A stretch of 64,000 nucleotides of DNA from Microthrixaceae bacterium (GTDB lineage: Bacteria > Actinomycetota > Acidimicrobiia > Acidimicrobiales > Microtrichaceae), in contig JACJWI010000001.1 of the NCBI GenBank assembly GCA_020637215.1, positions 558,001 to 622,000 of the forward strand, given 5' to 3'. The notes below the pieces were generated by a model that saw only the letters and a program-made list of their open reading frames with translations, was not told where the DNA came from and did not search any database. The position numbers were made by a program, and so were the translations under genes. Positions 1-8,356 of the stretch are shown in pieces. Position 1 is the stretch's first letter. Each line of letters begins with the position of its first letter.

Positions 1-454
1 CGGGAAGGAAGCCGCGGAGGCCGATGTCGATGATCAGGCCGCCCTTGACGACCTCGATGACCGGACCGGAGACGACGCCTTCGTCCTCCTTGATCTTCTC
101 GATCGTGCCCCAGGCCCGCTCGTACTGGGCCCGCTTCTTGGACAGGATCAGGCGTCCTTCCTTGTCCTCCTTCTGGAGGACGAGCGCCTCTACCTCGTCA
201 CCGAGGGATACGACCTCGTTGGGGTCGACCTCGTTGCGGATCGACAGCTCCCGGTTGGGGATGACGCCCTCGGACTTGTAGCCGATGTCGAGCAGCACCT
301 CGTCGCGATCGACCTTGACCACCGTGCCGGTCACCAGCTGGCCGTCCTCGACGTCGACCATGGTCGCGGCCATGGCTTCGTCCAGGGACATGCCACCGAG
401 GTCGTCCTCGATGATCTGGCGGGGTGTGTAGTCGGCGATGGCGGAGTCGGACAC
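1..454 (-). CDS. rpsA: 30S ribosomal protein S1, N-terminal part (cut by window edge)
   Basis: S1 binds mRNA on the 30S subunit during translation initiation. About 151 codons are visible on the minus strand, and the gene runs off the window at position 1. The translation shows the first two S1 (OB-fold) repeats: VTGTVVKVDRDEVLLDIGYKSEG, split here as VTGTVVKVDRDEV and LLDIGYKSEG, then VVSGPVIEVVKGGL and IDIGLRGFLP. There is no ATG between the upstream in-frame stop and the conserved region, so I chose GTG at 454 (VSDSAIADYTPRQI), which has a GAGAAGAAG ribosome site about 9 nt upstream. The 106 nt up to the inverted repeat at 561 should hold the promoter; I see no gene in it. Identity is secure, the exact start less so. 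Confidence 0.93.
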   Translation of the reverse strand, partial: MSDSAIADYTPRQIIEDDLGGMSLDEAMAATMVDVEDGQLVTGTVVKVDRDEVLLDIGYKSEGVIPNRELSIRNEVDPNEVVSLGDEVEALVLQKEDKEGRLILSKKRAQYERAWGTIEKIKEDEGVVSGPVIEVVKGGLIIDIGLRGFLP

Positions 455-560
455 GTTGAGCTGCTTCTTCTCGGGGGCGCGACGCGCCCATGGATGGAAC
501 GTTCCACCCTACCCGAGCGCCCCCGACCCCCGAAAGACGCCCTCCCCCACCCCCCACCCC

Positions 561-603
561 GCGTTCTGACGACAGTCACGACACGGGCGGTACTCAACTG
601 TCA
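561..603. repeat. Left inverted repeat (family B) bracketing the DUF559 gene
   Basis: A 43-bp element that is the reverse complement of 1727-1770 with one mismatch and one single-base indel. It contains GTTCTGACGACA on the left and ACTGTCA on the right, so it is itself partly self-complementary. The stop codon of the nuclease gene (601-603) is its last three bases. A related solo copy lies at 45473-45520, and both share a C-rich flank (CCCCCACCCCG) just before GTTCTGAC. Confidence 0.9.
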
Positions 604-1710
604 TGGGAATGCCCGCCCGACGTCGCGGAGGCGGGCCTCGTAGACGAGCCGCAGACGACGGGCCGTCCCCTCGGGATCGCCGTGGAGGTGCTCCCACAGC
701 AGGCGGGTGGTCTGGTAGCCGGCGGCCTGGGCGTCGATGGCCCGGTCGTGGTCGGTCGCGATCTGCTGGCGACGGGTGTGCCAGCGCCGACCGTCGGCCT
801 CGACGACGAGTCGGACCTCGGGCCAGCACCGGTCGACGAATCCCGGACGATCCCACGCCCCCGGCAGGGGGTGCTCGTGGCGCGGCGAGGGAAGCCCGGC
901 ACGCTCGATCACCCGGTCGAGGAGCCGTTCGAGCTCGCTGCGGGGCAGGTCGACGCCGGGCCCGACCTCGTCGAGCACCCGTTCCATGCGCGTCACGCCG
1001 GGCTTGCCGCTTCGCCGGATCCTCGACAGGACCACTCCGAAGTCAGCAGGTTCGAACCCCCGGTGCACCAGGGCCGACTCGACGAAGCGCCGCAGCCGGG
1101 TGATGGACATCGCCGGGTCACCGGCCAGATCCATGCCGGTGCGGGGTATCGAGGTCACGGGCAGGCCGTCGATCGTGACGACATCCGCGGGCACCATGTC
1201 GATCTGACGGTGCCACACGACCCCCTCCGGCGGATGCCGACGGACATCGTCGACGTTGAGGTACACCAGCTCGGTCGAGCGGATCTCCTCGAAGCCGTGG
1301 AGGCGACCCGCGGTGTGCAACGACAGCACCCCGCTGTCGCCGGCGTGGAGCACCGCCGCCCACAGCCGTCGGGTCCGGCTGTCGGGAAGGCCGGTGAACG
1401 AGTAGACGCCCCGGAGCACCGGCGTCCACATCCCGGTCTCGACGCGGCGGTGGATCATGCGCTGGGTCATGCCCAACGCCATCGCCTGTCGCCGGGTGAC
1501 CACCCCGTGCTGCGTGGTGGCCAGGCGGGCGACCAGGACGTCGGGACGGGGATCCCGGGTCGGGACAGGCGCGGTTGGGACAGGACCGGTCGGGACAGGA
1601 CCGGCCGGAACAGGACTGTCGTTCATCGCGCCACGGTGCGCCACGGACGGGCCCGGTGTCACCGGGGACCGATCCCCGTTGCGCGGCCAACGGAGGTGTG
1701 CTCGGGCCAC
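601..1710 (-). CDS. AbiEi-type HTH domain fused to a DUF559 (Vsr-like PD-(D/E)XK) nuclease domain
   Basis: Predicted 369 aa. After a low-complexity start, residues ~55-110 carry the AbiEi antitoxin-type winged-helix signature (ATTQHGVVTRRQAMALGM, then GVYSFTG). The C-terminal ~100 residues carry the DUF559 core (PGFVDRCWPEVRLVVEADG, RRWH, then DHDRAIDAQAAGY), with the acidic E-x-D pair of a PD-(D/E)XK nuclease apparently intact. AbiEi proteins are antitoxins and autorepressors of type IV toxin-antitoxin systems; no AbiEii toxin gene lies next door, so this is an orphan. GTG at 1710 follows a GAGAAT box by about 8 nt, suggesting a leaderless start; ATG at 1626 is the alternative. The gene fills the space between two inverted repeats exactly, suggesting that it moved in as a unit. 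Function is unknown. Confidence 0.82.
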   Translation of the reverse strand: MARAHLRWPRNGDRSPVTPGPSVAHRGAMNDSPVPAGPVPTGPVPTAPVPTRDPRPDVLVARLATTQHGVVTRRQAMALGMTQRMIHRRVETGMWTPVLRGVYSFTGLPDSRTRRLWAAVLHAGDSGVLSLHTAGRLHGFEEIRSTELVYLNVDDVRRHPPEGVVWHRQIDMVPADVVTIDGLPVTSIPRTGMDLAGDPAMSITRLRRFVESALVHRGFEPADFGVVLSRIRRSGKPGVTRMERVLDEVGPGVDLPRSELERLLDRVIERAGLPSPRHEHPLPGAWDRPGFVDRCWPEVRLVVEADGRRWHTRRQQIATDHDRAIDAQAAGYQTTRLLWEHLHGDPEGTARRLRLVYEARLRDVGRAFP

Positions 1711-1726
1711 CCCGACGGATTCTCGT

Positions 1727-1770
1727 GACAGTTGAGTACCGGCCGTGTCGTGACTTGTCGTCAGAACGCG
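1727..1770. repeat. Right inverted repeat (family B), upstream of the DUF559 gene
   Basis: Mirror copy of 561-603, with about 42 of 44 positions matching. It sits 16 bp upstream of the GTG start of the AbiEi/DUF559 gene, immediately behind its presumed -10 box. It is therefore well placed to be an operator for the gene's own HTH domain, as inverted repeats are for AbiEi. Its outer end runs into the 14-bp tandem array. Confidence 0.88.
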
Positions 1771-1815
1771 CGGGTCAGAACGCGCGGGTCAGAACGCGGG
1801 GGTCAGAACGCGGGG
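1760..1815. repeat. Four tandem 14-bp units ending at a stop codon
   Basis: GTCAGAACGCGCGG is repeated at 1760, 1774, 1788 and 1802; the last two copies read GTCAGAACGCGGGG. The array joins the end of the right inverted repeat to GTCAG at 1816-1820, whose TCA is the stop codon of the minus-strand methyltransferase. Confidence 0.9.
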
Positions 1816-1816
1816 G

Positions 1817-2644
1817 TCAGGGGGTGCGGGCGGTGAGGAGGAACTCGTGGGTGTCGACGCTGGGGGGCGCCATGTCGTAGCCGCCGGGCGTGACCGACCA
1901 GATGTGGTCGACCACCAGCCCGACCCGCTCGGCGACCAGGCGCAGCTCGCGGGGTGTGTAGCAGGTGGTCCACAGGTCGGCCTCGGCCCGCGCCCCGTCG
2001 GAGTCGCGCAGCTCGGTCCGCTCGTGGTTGACCCCTCCGGCGGCGTCGAAGGTGTCGGACTCCTCCAACCACCGGACCTGGAAGTACGACGAGAACGCCG
2101 AGACGGCGCAGCGCCCACCGGGCCGCAGGGCAGCAGCGATGCCCCGCAGCACCTCGGTGTCGGCAGCGAGGTTCTGCGGGTCTCCCACATCCGGCGGTCC
2201 ACCCAGCCCGAACGCGCCCTGACACAGCGAGATGGCGGCGTCGAAGCCGACCCCGGCGCCGTCGGTGTCGCCGAGCGACCGGTCGAAGCGGGGGTCGCCG
2301 ACCAGGGCACGGGCATCGGCTCGCTCGAAGCGGGCCAGGTCCGACAGGCCCTCGCGGTCGGCGACCTCGATGGCGACCTCGATGAACCGCTCGCTGATGT
2401 CGACGCCGAGCACCGCGATGCCGCGCCGGGCCAGCGCCAGGGCGTGCCGTCCCGGTCCGCAGCCGACATCCAGCACCCGCATGCCCGGTTCCAGGCCGAG
2501 GAGGTCGACCAGGAAGCCGACCTCCTGCTCGGTGCCCATGGTGAACGAGTAGCGGAGGTAGGCCGGTCCGACGTGATCGGCGATGTCCTCGAACCAGTGC
2601 CGATCCGGCTCGCCGGCCGGTCCGGTGGCCTGGGGAGCGACCAC
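1817..2644 (-). CDS. Class I SAM-dependent methyltransferase
   Basis: 275 aa. A glycine-rich SAM-binding motif I (VLDVGCGPGRHALALARRG) lies near residue 58, followed by the acidic motif II loop (VLGVDISERFI). The N-terminal stretch (WFEDIADHVGPAYLRYSF) resembles small-molecule methyltransferases of the UbiE/ubiG-like superfamily. The substrate cannot be read from the sequence. GTG at 2644 lies five bases after the polA stop, so the two are probably cotranscribed, with polA first. Confidence 0.82.
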   Translation of the reverse strand: MVAPQATGPAGEPDRHWFEDIADHVGPAYLRYSFTMGTEQEVGFLVDLLGLEPGMRVLDVGCGPGRHALALARRGIAVLGVDISERFIEVAIEVADREGLSDLARFERADARALVGDPRFDRSLGDTDGAGVGFDAAISLCQGAFGLGGPPDVGDPQNLAADTEVLRGIAAALRPGGRCAVSAFSSYFQVRWLEESDTFDAAGGVNHERTELRDSDGARAEADLWTTCYTPRELRLVAERVGLVVDHIWSVTPGGYDMAPPSVDTHEFLLTARTP

Positions 2645-2649
2645 CGTGC

Positions 2650-5367
2650 TCAGCCCTTGGCCGCGGCCCAGCTGGAGCCGTGCGAGAGGTTGACCGCGAG
2701 GGGGACCGACAGGTCGAAGGCGCCCGACATGGCGTGGGTGACGACGTCGACCGCGTCGTCGAGCTCGCCGTCGGGGACCTCGACGAGCACCTCGTCGTGC
2801 ACCTGGAGGATCAGCCGACTGCCCAGGCCACGCTCGTCGATCGCCCGGTCGAGGCGGACGAGCGCCACCTTGAAGATGTCGGCGGCCAGACCCTGGATCG
2901 GGGCGTTCATGGCCTGGCGCTCCCCCGCCATGCGCACGTTGCGCTGACCGGAGCTCAGCTCGGGGATACGTCGACGACGACCGAACACCGTCTCGGTGTA
3001 GCCCCGGTCGCGGGCCTCGGCCACGGTGCGCTCCATGAACTCCTTCACCGACGGGAACGCCGCGAAGTAGGCGTCGAGGATCACCTGGGCATCCGCGGTG
3101 GGGATGTTGAGGCGCTGACCGAGCCCGTAGGCCTCCATGCCGTAGGCCAACCCGTAGGAGACCATCTTGGCCTTGGAGCGCTGCTCGACGGTGACGTCGG
3201 CCGGATCGACGTCGAAGACCCGCGCTGCGGTGGTGGTGTGGATGTCCTGGCCGGTGCGGAACGCCTCGATCAGCCCCGGATCCTGGGCCAGGTGGGCGAT
3301 GACGCGCAGCTCGATCTGGTTGTAGTCAGCGACGAGCAGCTCGTGGCCCGCCGCGGGTACGAACGCCTCGCGGAAGCGCCGCCCCTCCTCGCTGCGCACC
3401 GGGATGTTGTGCAGGTTGGGGGCGTCGGAGGACAGCCGACCGGTCCGGGCGACGGTCTGGTTGAACGTGGCGTGGATCCGACCATCGGCGGCGACCTCGG
3501 CGAGCAGGCCCTCGCCGTAGGTGGAGCGGAGCTTCTCGACCTCGCGGTAGCGCAGGAGGTGGTCGATGATCGGGTGCTCGCCCTGGAGCTTCTCGAGCGT
3601 GGCCTGGTCGGTGGAGTAGCCGGTCTTGGTCTTCTTCTGCGGGGTGAGGCCGAGCCGTTCGAACAGCACGGTGCGCAGCTGCGGGGTGGAGTTCACGTTG
3701 AACTCCTCGCCCGCGGCGGCGACGATCGCGGCCCGTTCGGTCTCGCACTCCTCGGTGAGCGAGGCGTTGAGCGCCCGCAGGACGTCCACGTCGACGCCGA
3801 CGCCGAGGTGCTCCATGCGGGCCAGCACGCGCACCAGCGGCACCTCGATGGAGTCGTTGAGCGACGTGAGCCCGTGGGCGTCGAGGGAGTCGATCAGCGG
3901 AGCGGCCACCCGGGCCACCGCCAGCGCCTCACGGGCGATCCGCTGGGACTCGGCCACCGCGGTGCCGTCGAGGTCGAGCTGTCCCTGCGTCGCACCGTCG
4001 CCGGCCGACTCGGCTCCGGCGAGCTCCATGCCGGTGTGGCGACGCAGCAGGTCGACCAGCGAGTAGGCGGTGTCGGCCGGGTCGAGCAGGTAGGCGGCCA
4101 GCTTGGTGTCCAGCGTCAGGCGGGTGAGGTCGAGTCCGAGGCCGAGCAGGGAGCGGATCAGCGGCTTCACGTCGTGGCCCACCACTGCGGGGTCGCCGCA
4201 CAGGACCGATCCGACGGCGGATCCGAGCGACGCTCCGGGTTCTGCTCCGGCCGCCCCCACCAGCAGCTCCGCGGGGATCCACACCACGTCGCCGGCGTCG
4301 GAGTCCTCGACCAGCGCGACGCCGGTCAGCTCCGACCGACCCGGTGTCCCGACCCAGCCGGCGGCGACCGCGACCTGCGGGAGCGCCGCCAGGCGACCCA
4401 GAGCCGCGGCAGCGTCGGCCGCGGTGTCGACGACGGCGGTCTCGGCCTCGAGCACCGGCGCGTCGGGCACCGCGGCGGCCCCGTCGCCGAACAGCTCGGG
4501 CCACGCCTCTGCCAGGCGCGGGACCAGGCTGGGGAACTCGAGCAGGCCGAACAGCTGCAGCACGTCGTCGGCGACGATGTCGCCCTGGTCCAGGTCGCCC
4601 AGGCCGACCTCCAACGGCACGTCGTGCACCAACGCCATCAGCTCGGCGTTGGTGCGGGCCTGCGCCTCGTTCTCCTCGAGGTTGCGGCGCAGCGCCGGGG
4701 TCTGCTCGGCGGTGTGGGCGAAGATCCCGTCGAGGTCGCCGTAGGTGCTGACCAGCCGGGCGGCGGTCTTCTCGCCCACCTTGGGCACGCCGGGCAGGTT
4801 GTCGGACGGGTCGCCGCGCAGAGCGGCGTAGTGGACGTACTGCTCGGGCCGGACCCCGGTGCGCTCGAGGATCCCCGCCTCGTCGTAGAGGACGTAGTCC
4901 GACACGCCGCGACGGTTGTAGAGCACCTTGACGTGCGGGTCGCGCACCAGCTGGTAGCTGTCGCGGTCGCCGGTGACGATGACGACGTCGTCGCCGCGTG
5001 CCACCGCCTGGTCGGTCAGGGTGGCGATCACGTCGTCGGCCTCCCACCCGGGCATCTCCACCACCGGCAGCGCCAGGGTCGCCACGACCTGGCGCACCAG
5101 GCCCATCTGCTCGCGGAGGATGTCGGGGGCGGAGTCGCGGTTGGCCTTGTAGGTGTCGAGCCGCTGGTGGCGGAACGTCGGTTCGGGCCGATCGAAGGTG
5201 ATCACCACCTGATCGGGCCGGTGGTCGCGCACCAGGTTGAGCAGCATCGAGGTGAACCCGAACACCGCGTTGGTCACCTGACCCGAGGCGGTGGCCAGAT
5301 CGGTCGGGAGGGCGAAGAACGCCCGGTAGGTCAGCGAGTTCCCGTCGACGAGCATCACGGTCGGCAC
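2650..5367 (-). CDS. polA: DNA polymerase I
   Basis: 905 aa, normal length for Pol I, the enzyme for gap repair and Okazaki primer removal. The N-terminal 5'-3' exonuclease/flap domain is intact (GWEADDVIATL, GDRDSYQLV, GDPSDNLPGVPKVGEKTA). The C-terminal polymerase domain shows motif A (VADYNQIELRVIAHLAQDP), motif B (KMVSYGLAYGMEAYGLGQRL) and motif C (LQVHDEVLVEVP). The middle 3'-5' exonuclease-like domain lacks the DxE metal ligands (AVAAGWVGTPGRSE at the expected place), so proofreading is probably absent, as in mycobacterial and Thermus Pol I. The GTG start at 5367 follows a TAGGGT box by 7 nt, suggesting a leaderless message. Confidence 0.97.
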   Translation of the reverse strand: MPTVMLVDGNSLTYRAFFALPTDLATASGQVTNAVFGFTSMLLNLVRDHRPDQVVITFDRPEPTFRHQRLDTYKANRDSAPDILREQMGLVRQVVATLALPVVEMPGWEADDVIATLTDQAVARGDDVVIVTGDRDSYQLVRDPHVKVLYNRRGVSDYVLYDEAGILERTGVRPEQYVHYAALRGDPSDNLPGVPKVGEKTAARLVSTYGDLDGIFAHTAEQTPALRRNLEENEAQARTNAELMALVHDVPLEVGLGDLDQGDIVADDVLQLFGLLEFPSLVPRLAEAWPELFGDGAAAVPDAPVLEAETAVVDTAADAAAALGRLAALPQVAVAAGWVGTPGRSELTGVALVEDSDAGDVVWIPAELLVGAAGAEPGASLGSAVGSVLCGDPAVVGHDVKPLIRSLLGLGLDLTRLTLDTKLAAYLLDPADTAYSLVDLLRRHTGMELAGAESAGDGATQGQLDLDGTAVAESQRIAREALAVARVAAPLIDSLDAHGLTSLNDSIEVPLVRVLARMEHLGVGVDVDVLRALNASLTEECETERAAIVAAAGEEFNVNSTPQLRTVLFERLGLTPQKKTKTGYSTDQATLEKLQGEHPIIDHLLRYREVEKLRSTYGEGLLAEVAADGRIHATFNQTVARTGRLSSDAPNLHNIPVRSEEGRRFREAFVPAAGHELLVADYNQIELRVIAHLAQDPGLIEAFRTGQDIHTTTAARVFDVDPADVTVEQRSKAKMVSYGLAYGMEAYGLGQRLNIPTADAQVILDAYFAAFPSVKEFMERTVAEARDRGYTETVFGRRRRIPELSSGQRNVRMAGERQAMNAPIQGLAADIFKVALVRLDRAIDERGLGSRLILQVHDEVLVEVPDGELDDAVDVVTHAMSGAFDLSVPLAVNLSHGSSWAAAKG

Positions 5368-5394
5368 CGGCGCGACCCTAGGCGGTCACCCCGA

Positions 5395-5988
5395 TCAGCT
5401 CGACTCGGCGGCGCGCGGGCTCAACGAGCCGTCGAGCACGTCCTGGGCCACGTCGCGCATCTGACGTCGGTCGGCCATGGCCGAGCGCTGGATGAACGAG
5501 TAGGCGTCGGCCTCGCTCAACCCGTGGCCGTCCATCAGGACGCCCTTGGCCCGGTCGACCACCTTGCGGGCGGCCAGGCGGTCCTCGGCCGACGCGATCT
5601 GGTCGACCAGCAGTCCCTCGGCCCGGAACCGCGAGATGGCGACCTCGATGGCGGGGGCCAGGTCGTGGCGCTCGAACGGCTTGACGACGTATCCGTGCAC
5701 GCCGGCGTCGCTGGCCTCCTCGATGAGCTCGCGCTGGGAGAAGGCGGTGACCAGCACGACGGCGGACAGGCGCTCGGCGGAGATCTCACGGGCCGCCGAG
5801 ATGCCGTCCTGGCCGGGCATCTTGATGTCGAGCAGGGCGACGTCGGGCCGCAGCTCCCGCACCAGGCGGACCGCCTCGTCACCGCGGCCGCACTCACCGA
5901 CGACGTCGTAGCCCTCTTCCTGGAGCAGCTCGGTCAGGTCCATCCGGATGATGGCCTCGTCCTCTGCGACCACGATCGTGGTTGGCAC
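5395..5988 (-). CDS. pdtaR: ANTAR-domain response regulator, PdtaR-like
   Basis: 197 aa, cytoplasmic. The receiver domain (residues 1-120) has the acidic pair ED at 9-10, phospho-acceptor D54 in ALLDIKMPGQ and the conserved K in VVKPFE. The C-terminal ANTAR RNA-binding domain is typical (LAARKVVDRAKGVLMDGHGL). Such proteins bind paired RNA hairpins and relieve termination; mycobacterial PdtaR acts with the kinase PdtaS. No kinase is adjacent. I chose GTG at 5988 (VPTTIVVAEDEA), which fits the family start; the open frame continues far upstream without support. Gene order pdtaR-polA-rpsA is also mycobacterial. Confidence 0.9.
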   Translation of the reverse strand: MPTTIVVAEDEAIIRMDLTELLQEEGYDVVGECGRGDEAVRLVRELRPDVALLDIKMPGQDGISAAREISAERLSAVVLVTAFSQRELIEEASDAGVHGYVVKPFERHDLAPAIEVAISRFRAEGLLVDQIASAEDRLAARKVVDRAKGVLMDGHGLSEADAYSFIQRSAMADRRQMRDVAQDVLDGSLSPRAAESS

Positions 5989-6067
5989 CGTTGCCCACCG
6001 TCCTCGTCTTCGTATCGGCCGGCCGGGTCGCCGGAGACTGACCCGGCGACGTTCACACCGGGAGGCG

Positions 6068-6346
6068 TCAGTGTAGGCGGTCGAGCAGGTCGTCCTGCTC
6101 CCGCTCCAGCCGGGCGATCTGCTCCGCCAGCTCGGCCCGGTGCCGGGCCATCGCCGCGGTCGTCCTCTCCGCGTCGCGGTGCTCCTGGTCCGCGAGCGGC
6201 GTCTCGGACACCAGCGACCGGATGCGGGAGTCGTCGGAGATGTCGGCGAAGTGGGCCAGCTGCTCGTCCGCGATCGCCAACTCGTGCCGGAGCGCGCCCA
6301 GCCGTCGTCCCACGGCGCGGAGGCGGCGTTCGACCAGGAACGGCAT
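6068..6346 (-). CDS. Small coiled-coil protein, function unknown
   Basis: 92 aa, charged and almost entirely helical-looking. Leucines and alanines fall in heptad-like spacing at both ends (VERRLRAVGRRLGALRHEL; RAELAEQIARLEREQDDLL). The ATG at 6346 stands 6 nt downstream of a clean TACACT box (6353-6358, minus strand), which makes a leaderless start likely and supports the gene as real. It is divergent from malQ with only 23 bp between the start codons. I recognise no family. Confidence 0.7.
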   Translation of the reverse strand: MPFLVERRLRAVGRRLGALRHELAIADEQLAHFADISDDSRIRSLVSETPLADQEHRDAERTTAAMARHRAELAEQIARLEREQDDLLDRLH

Positions 6347-6352
6347 GGTCGC

Positions 6353-6362
6353 AGTGTAGAAA
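6353..6362. promoter_or_regulatory. Overlapping divergent -10 boxes
   Basis: AGTGTAGAAA reads as TACACT on the minus strand (for the coiled-coil gene) and TAGAAA on the plus strand (for malQ), sharing TA at 6357-6358. Start codons follow after 6 nt (minus) and 7 nt (plus). Polymerase should not be able to open both promoters at once. Confidence 0.6.
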
Positions 6363-6369
6363 CGCCGGG

Positions 6370-8322
6370 GTGCAGGGACGTGACAGCTACGGGATCGCGG
6401 ACGGCTGGTGGGGCACCGACGGGGCGTGGCACCAGGCGTCGGAGTCGGCCCGCTCGGCGCTGCGGGAGGCGATGGGCGGCGACGAGCACCCCGACGGGCC
6501 TCCCGACGCTCCGCCCGGCTCCCCGTCGCTGTGGTTCCTGCGACCCGGCGAGGACCGCTCGATCTGGTCCCCGGGCGTGCTCGAGCTCGAGGACGGGACG
6601 TCGGTGCCGGTGCACGACGCCCTGCCGGCGGACCTGCCGATCGGGACCCACACGCTGCGCTCCGACGGCGACCACGTCACCCGGGTGTTCCACCTTCCCG
6701 GTCCGATCCGGCGCGTCGATCGGGGGTGGGGGCTGTCGGTTCAGCTGCCGACGACCCGGTCCCGCGCCAGCTGGGGACACGGCGAGTTGGCCGACCTGGC
6801 CACCCTGGCGCGGTGGACAGCCCGACACGGCGCGTCGGTGCTGGCCCACAACCCGCTCGGGTCGACCATCCCGATGCTCCCCCAGCAGCGCTCGCCGTAC
6901 TTCGCCTCGTCGCGACGGGCGCTGTCGCCGCTGTACCTGCGCGTCGAGGACATCGCCGGCGCGGAGCGCCTCGGCGACCGCCTGAACCGGGCGGCCAACG
7001 CGGGCCGCGCCCTGCTGGACCGCCCGACGATCGACCGCGACGAGGTGTGGCGCATCAAGTCAGAGGCCCTGCGGGAGCTGTGGGCGCTGGTCCGCGACGA
7101 TCCGGCGGGGCCACCCGAGGACGCCGGGAGCACCGGGACCGACACACACCCGTTCGAGCTCGACCACGCTCGATTCGCGGCCCTGGCCGAACGACACGGC
7201 GGAGGGTGGTCGCGGTTCCCGCCGTCGGCCCGACATCCCCGCAGCCCCGCTCTCGCCGAGGCTCTGGTCGGACTGCACGACGACGTCGAGCGGTGGCGGT
7301 GGGTCCAGGCCACCTGCGACGGCCAGCTGGCCGACGCGGCCGAGGCAGGCGCACGGGTGGACGTCGAGCTGATGGCGGACCTGCCCGTCGGCTTCGACCC
7401 CGACGGCGCGGATGCCTGGATCGACCAGGACCTGCTCGCACTGGGCTGTCGGATCGGGGCCCCGCCCGACGACCTCGGTCCGTTGGGCCAGGACTGGGGA
7501 CTGCCGCCGTACGTGCCGTGGCGGTTGCGCGCCGCGGGCTACCAGCCGTGGATCGACACCCTGCGTCGGCTGCTTCACCACAGCGGTCTGCTGCGCATCG
7601 ACCACGTCATGGGCCTGTTCCGGCTCTACTGCATCCCGCCCGGCCACGACGCCCTCGACGGCGCGTATGTGTACTCCCACGGTGCCGAGCTGCTGGACCT
7701 GGCGGTGATGGAGGCGGCCCGGGCCGGAGCGGTGCTCGTCGGCGAGGACCTGGGCACCGTCGAGCCCGAGGTGCGCGACGCCATGGCCGAGCGCGGCGTG
7801 TACGGCTACGCCGTCGGTTGGTTCGCCGACGAGGACCCGACGACGTGGCCGCCGCGCACCGTGGCGATGCTCGGCACCCACGACCTGCCCACCGCGGCCG
7901 GTCTGTGGGACGGCACCGACGCCGCGGATCGCCGCGCCGCCGGACTGCCGGACTCACCCGAGGAGGACGCCCGCCTCCGCAGCCGCCTGGCCCGCCTGGC
8001 CGCCATCGGCGGCTGGGACGGGCCCGCGCCGACGTTCACGAGCCCGACGGCACCGGACCCGGACGGATCGACGGTGGAGTTGGCCGCGTTGGTCGGAGCC
8101 GCGTACCGGGCGCTGGCCGACGCGGGCAGCGACCTGGTGGTGGCCTCGCTCGAGGACGCCGTCGGCCAGACCCACCGACCCAACCTGCCCGGCACCGTCG
8201 ATGAGCACCCGAACTGGAGCCTGGCGCTTCCGGTCCTCATCGAGGACCTCGACCGCACCGACCCTCGGAACTGGCTGCGGTACGGGCTGCCCCCACGGAC
8301 TGAGCGGCGGCCACAGCTCTGA
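6370..8322 (+). CDS. malQ: 4-alpha-glucanotransferase (amylomaltase, GH77)
   Basis: 650 aa; transfers alpha-1,4-glucan segments in maltodextrin and glycogen metabolism in the cytoplasm. GH77 landmarks are visible: LGSTIPMLPQQRSPYFASSR in the active-site cleft, the nucleophile region LLRIDHVMGLFRL, the acid/base region LVGEDLGTVEPEV and the transition-state Asp in MLGTHDLPT. The N-terminus contains the family's YGIADGWWGTDGAWHQ segment, so GTG at 6370 is preferred over ATG at 6472. A TAGAAA box 7 nt upstream suggests a leaderless message. It stands alone, with no other glycogen genes nearby. Confidence 0.92.
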   Translation: MQGRDSYGIADGWWGTDGAWHQASESARSALREAMGGDEHPDGPPDAPPGSPSLWFLRPGEDRSIWSPGVLELEDGTSVPVHDALPADLPIGTHTLRSDGDHVTRVFHLPGPIRRVDRGWGLSVQLPTTRSRASWGHGELADLATLARWTARHGASVLAHNPLGSTIPMLPQQRSPYFASSRRALSPLYLRVEDIAGAERLGDRLNRAANAGRALLDRPTIDRDEVWRIKSEALRELWALVRDDPAGPPEDAGSTGTDTHPFELDHARFAALAERHGGGWSRFPPSARHPRSPALAEALVGLHDDVERWRWVQATCDGQLADAAEAGARVDVELMADLPVGFDPDGADAWIDQDLLALGCRIGAPPDDLGPLGQDWGLPPYVPWRLRAAGYQPWIDTLRRLLHHSGLLRIDHVMGLFRLYCIPPGHDALDGAYVYSHGAELLDLAVMEAARAGAVLVGEDLGTVEPEVRDAMAERGVYGYAVGWFADEDPTTWPPRTVAMLGTHDLPTAAGLWDGTDAADRRAAGLPDSPEEDARLRSRLARLAAIGGWDGPAPTFTSPTAPDPDGSTVELAALVGAAYRALADAGSDLVVASLEDAVGQTHRPNLPGTVDEHPNWSLALPVLIEDLDRTDPRNWLRYGLPPRTERRPQL

Positions 8323-8356
8323 CCAACACGCCGGAAACCCGACCGGCAGTTCGGGT

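Noticed and set aside
2680..6369. Long plus-strand open frame over polA and the response regulator
   Set aside because: Composition (His/Gln/Arg/Asp-rich, no motifs) is that of the antisense strand of GC-rich genes; only the part from 6370 on is malQ.
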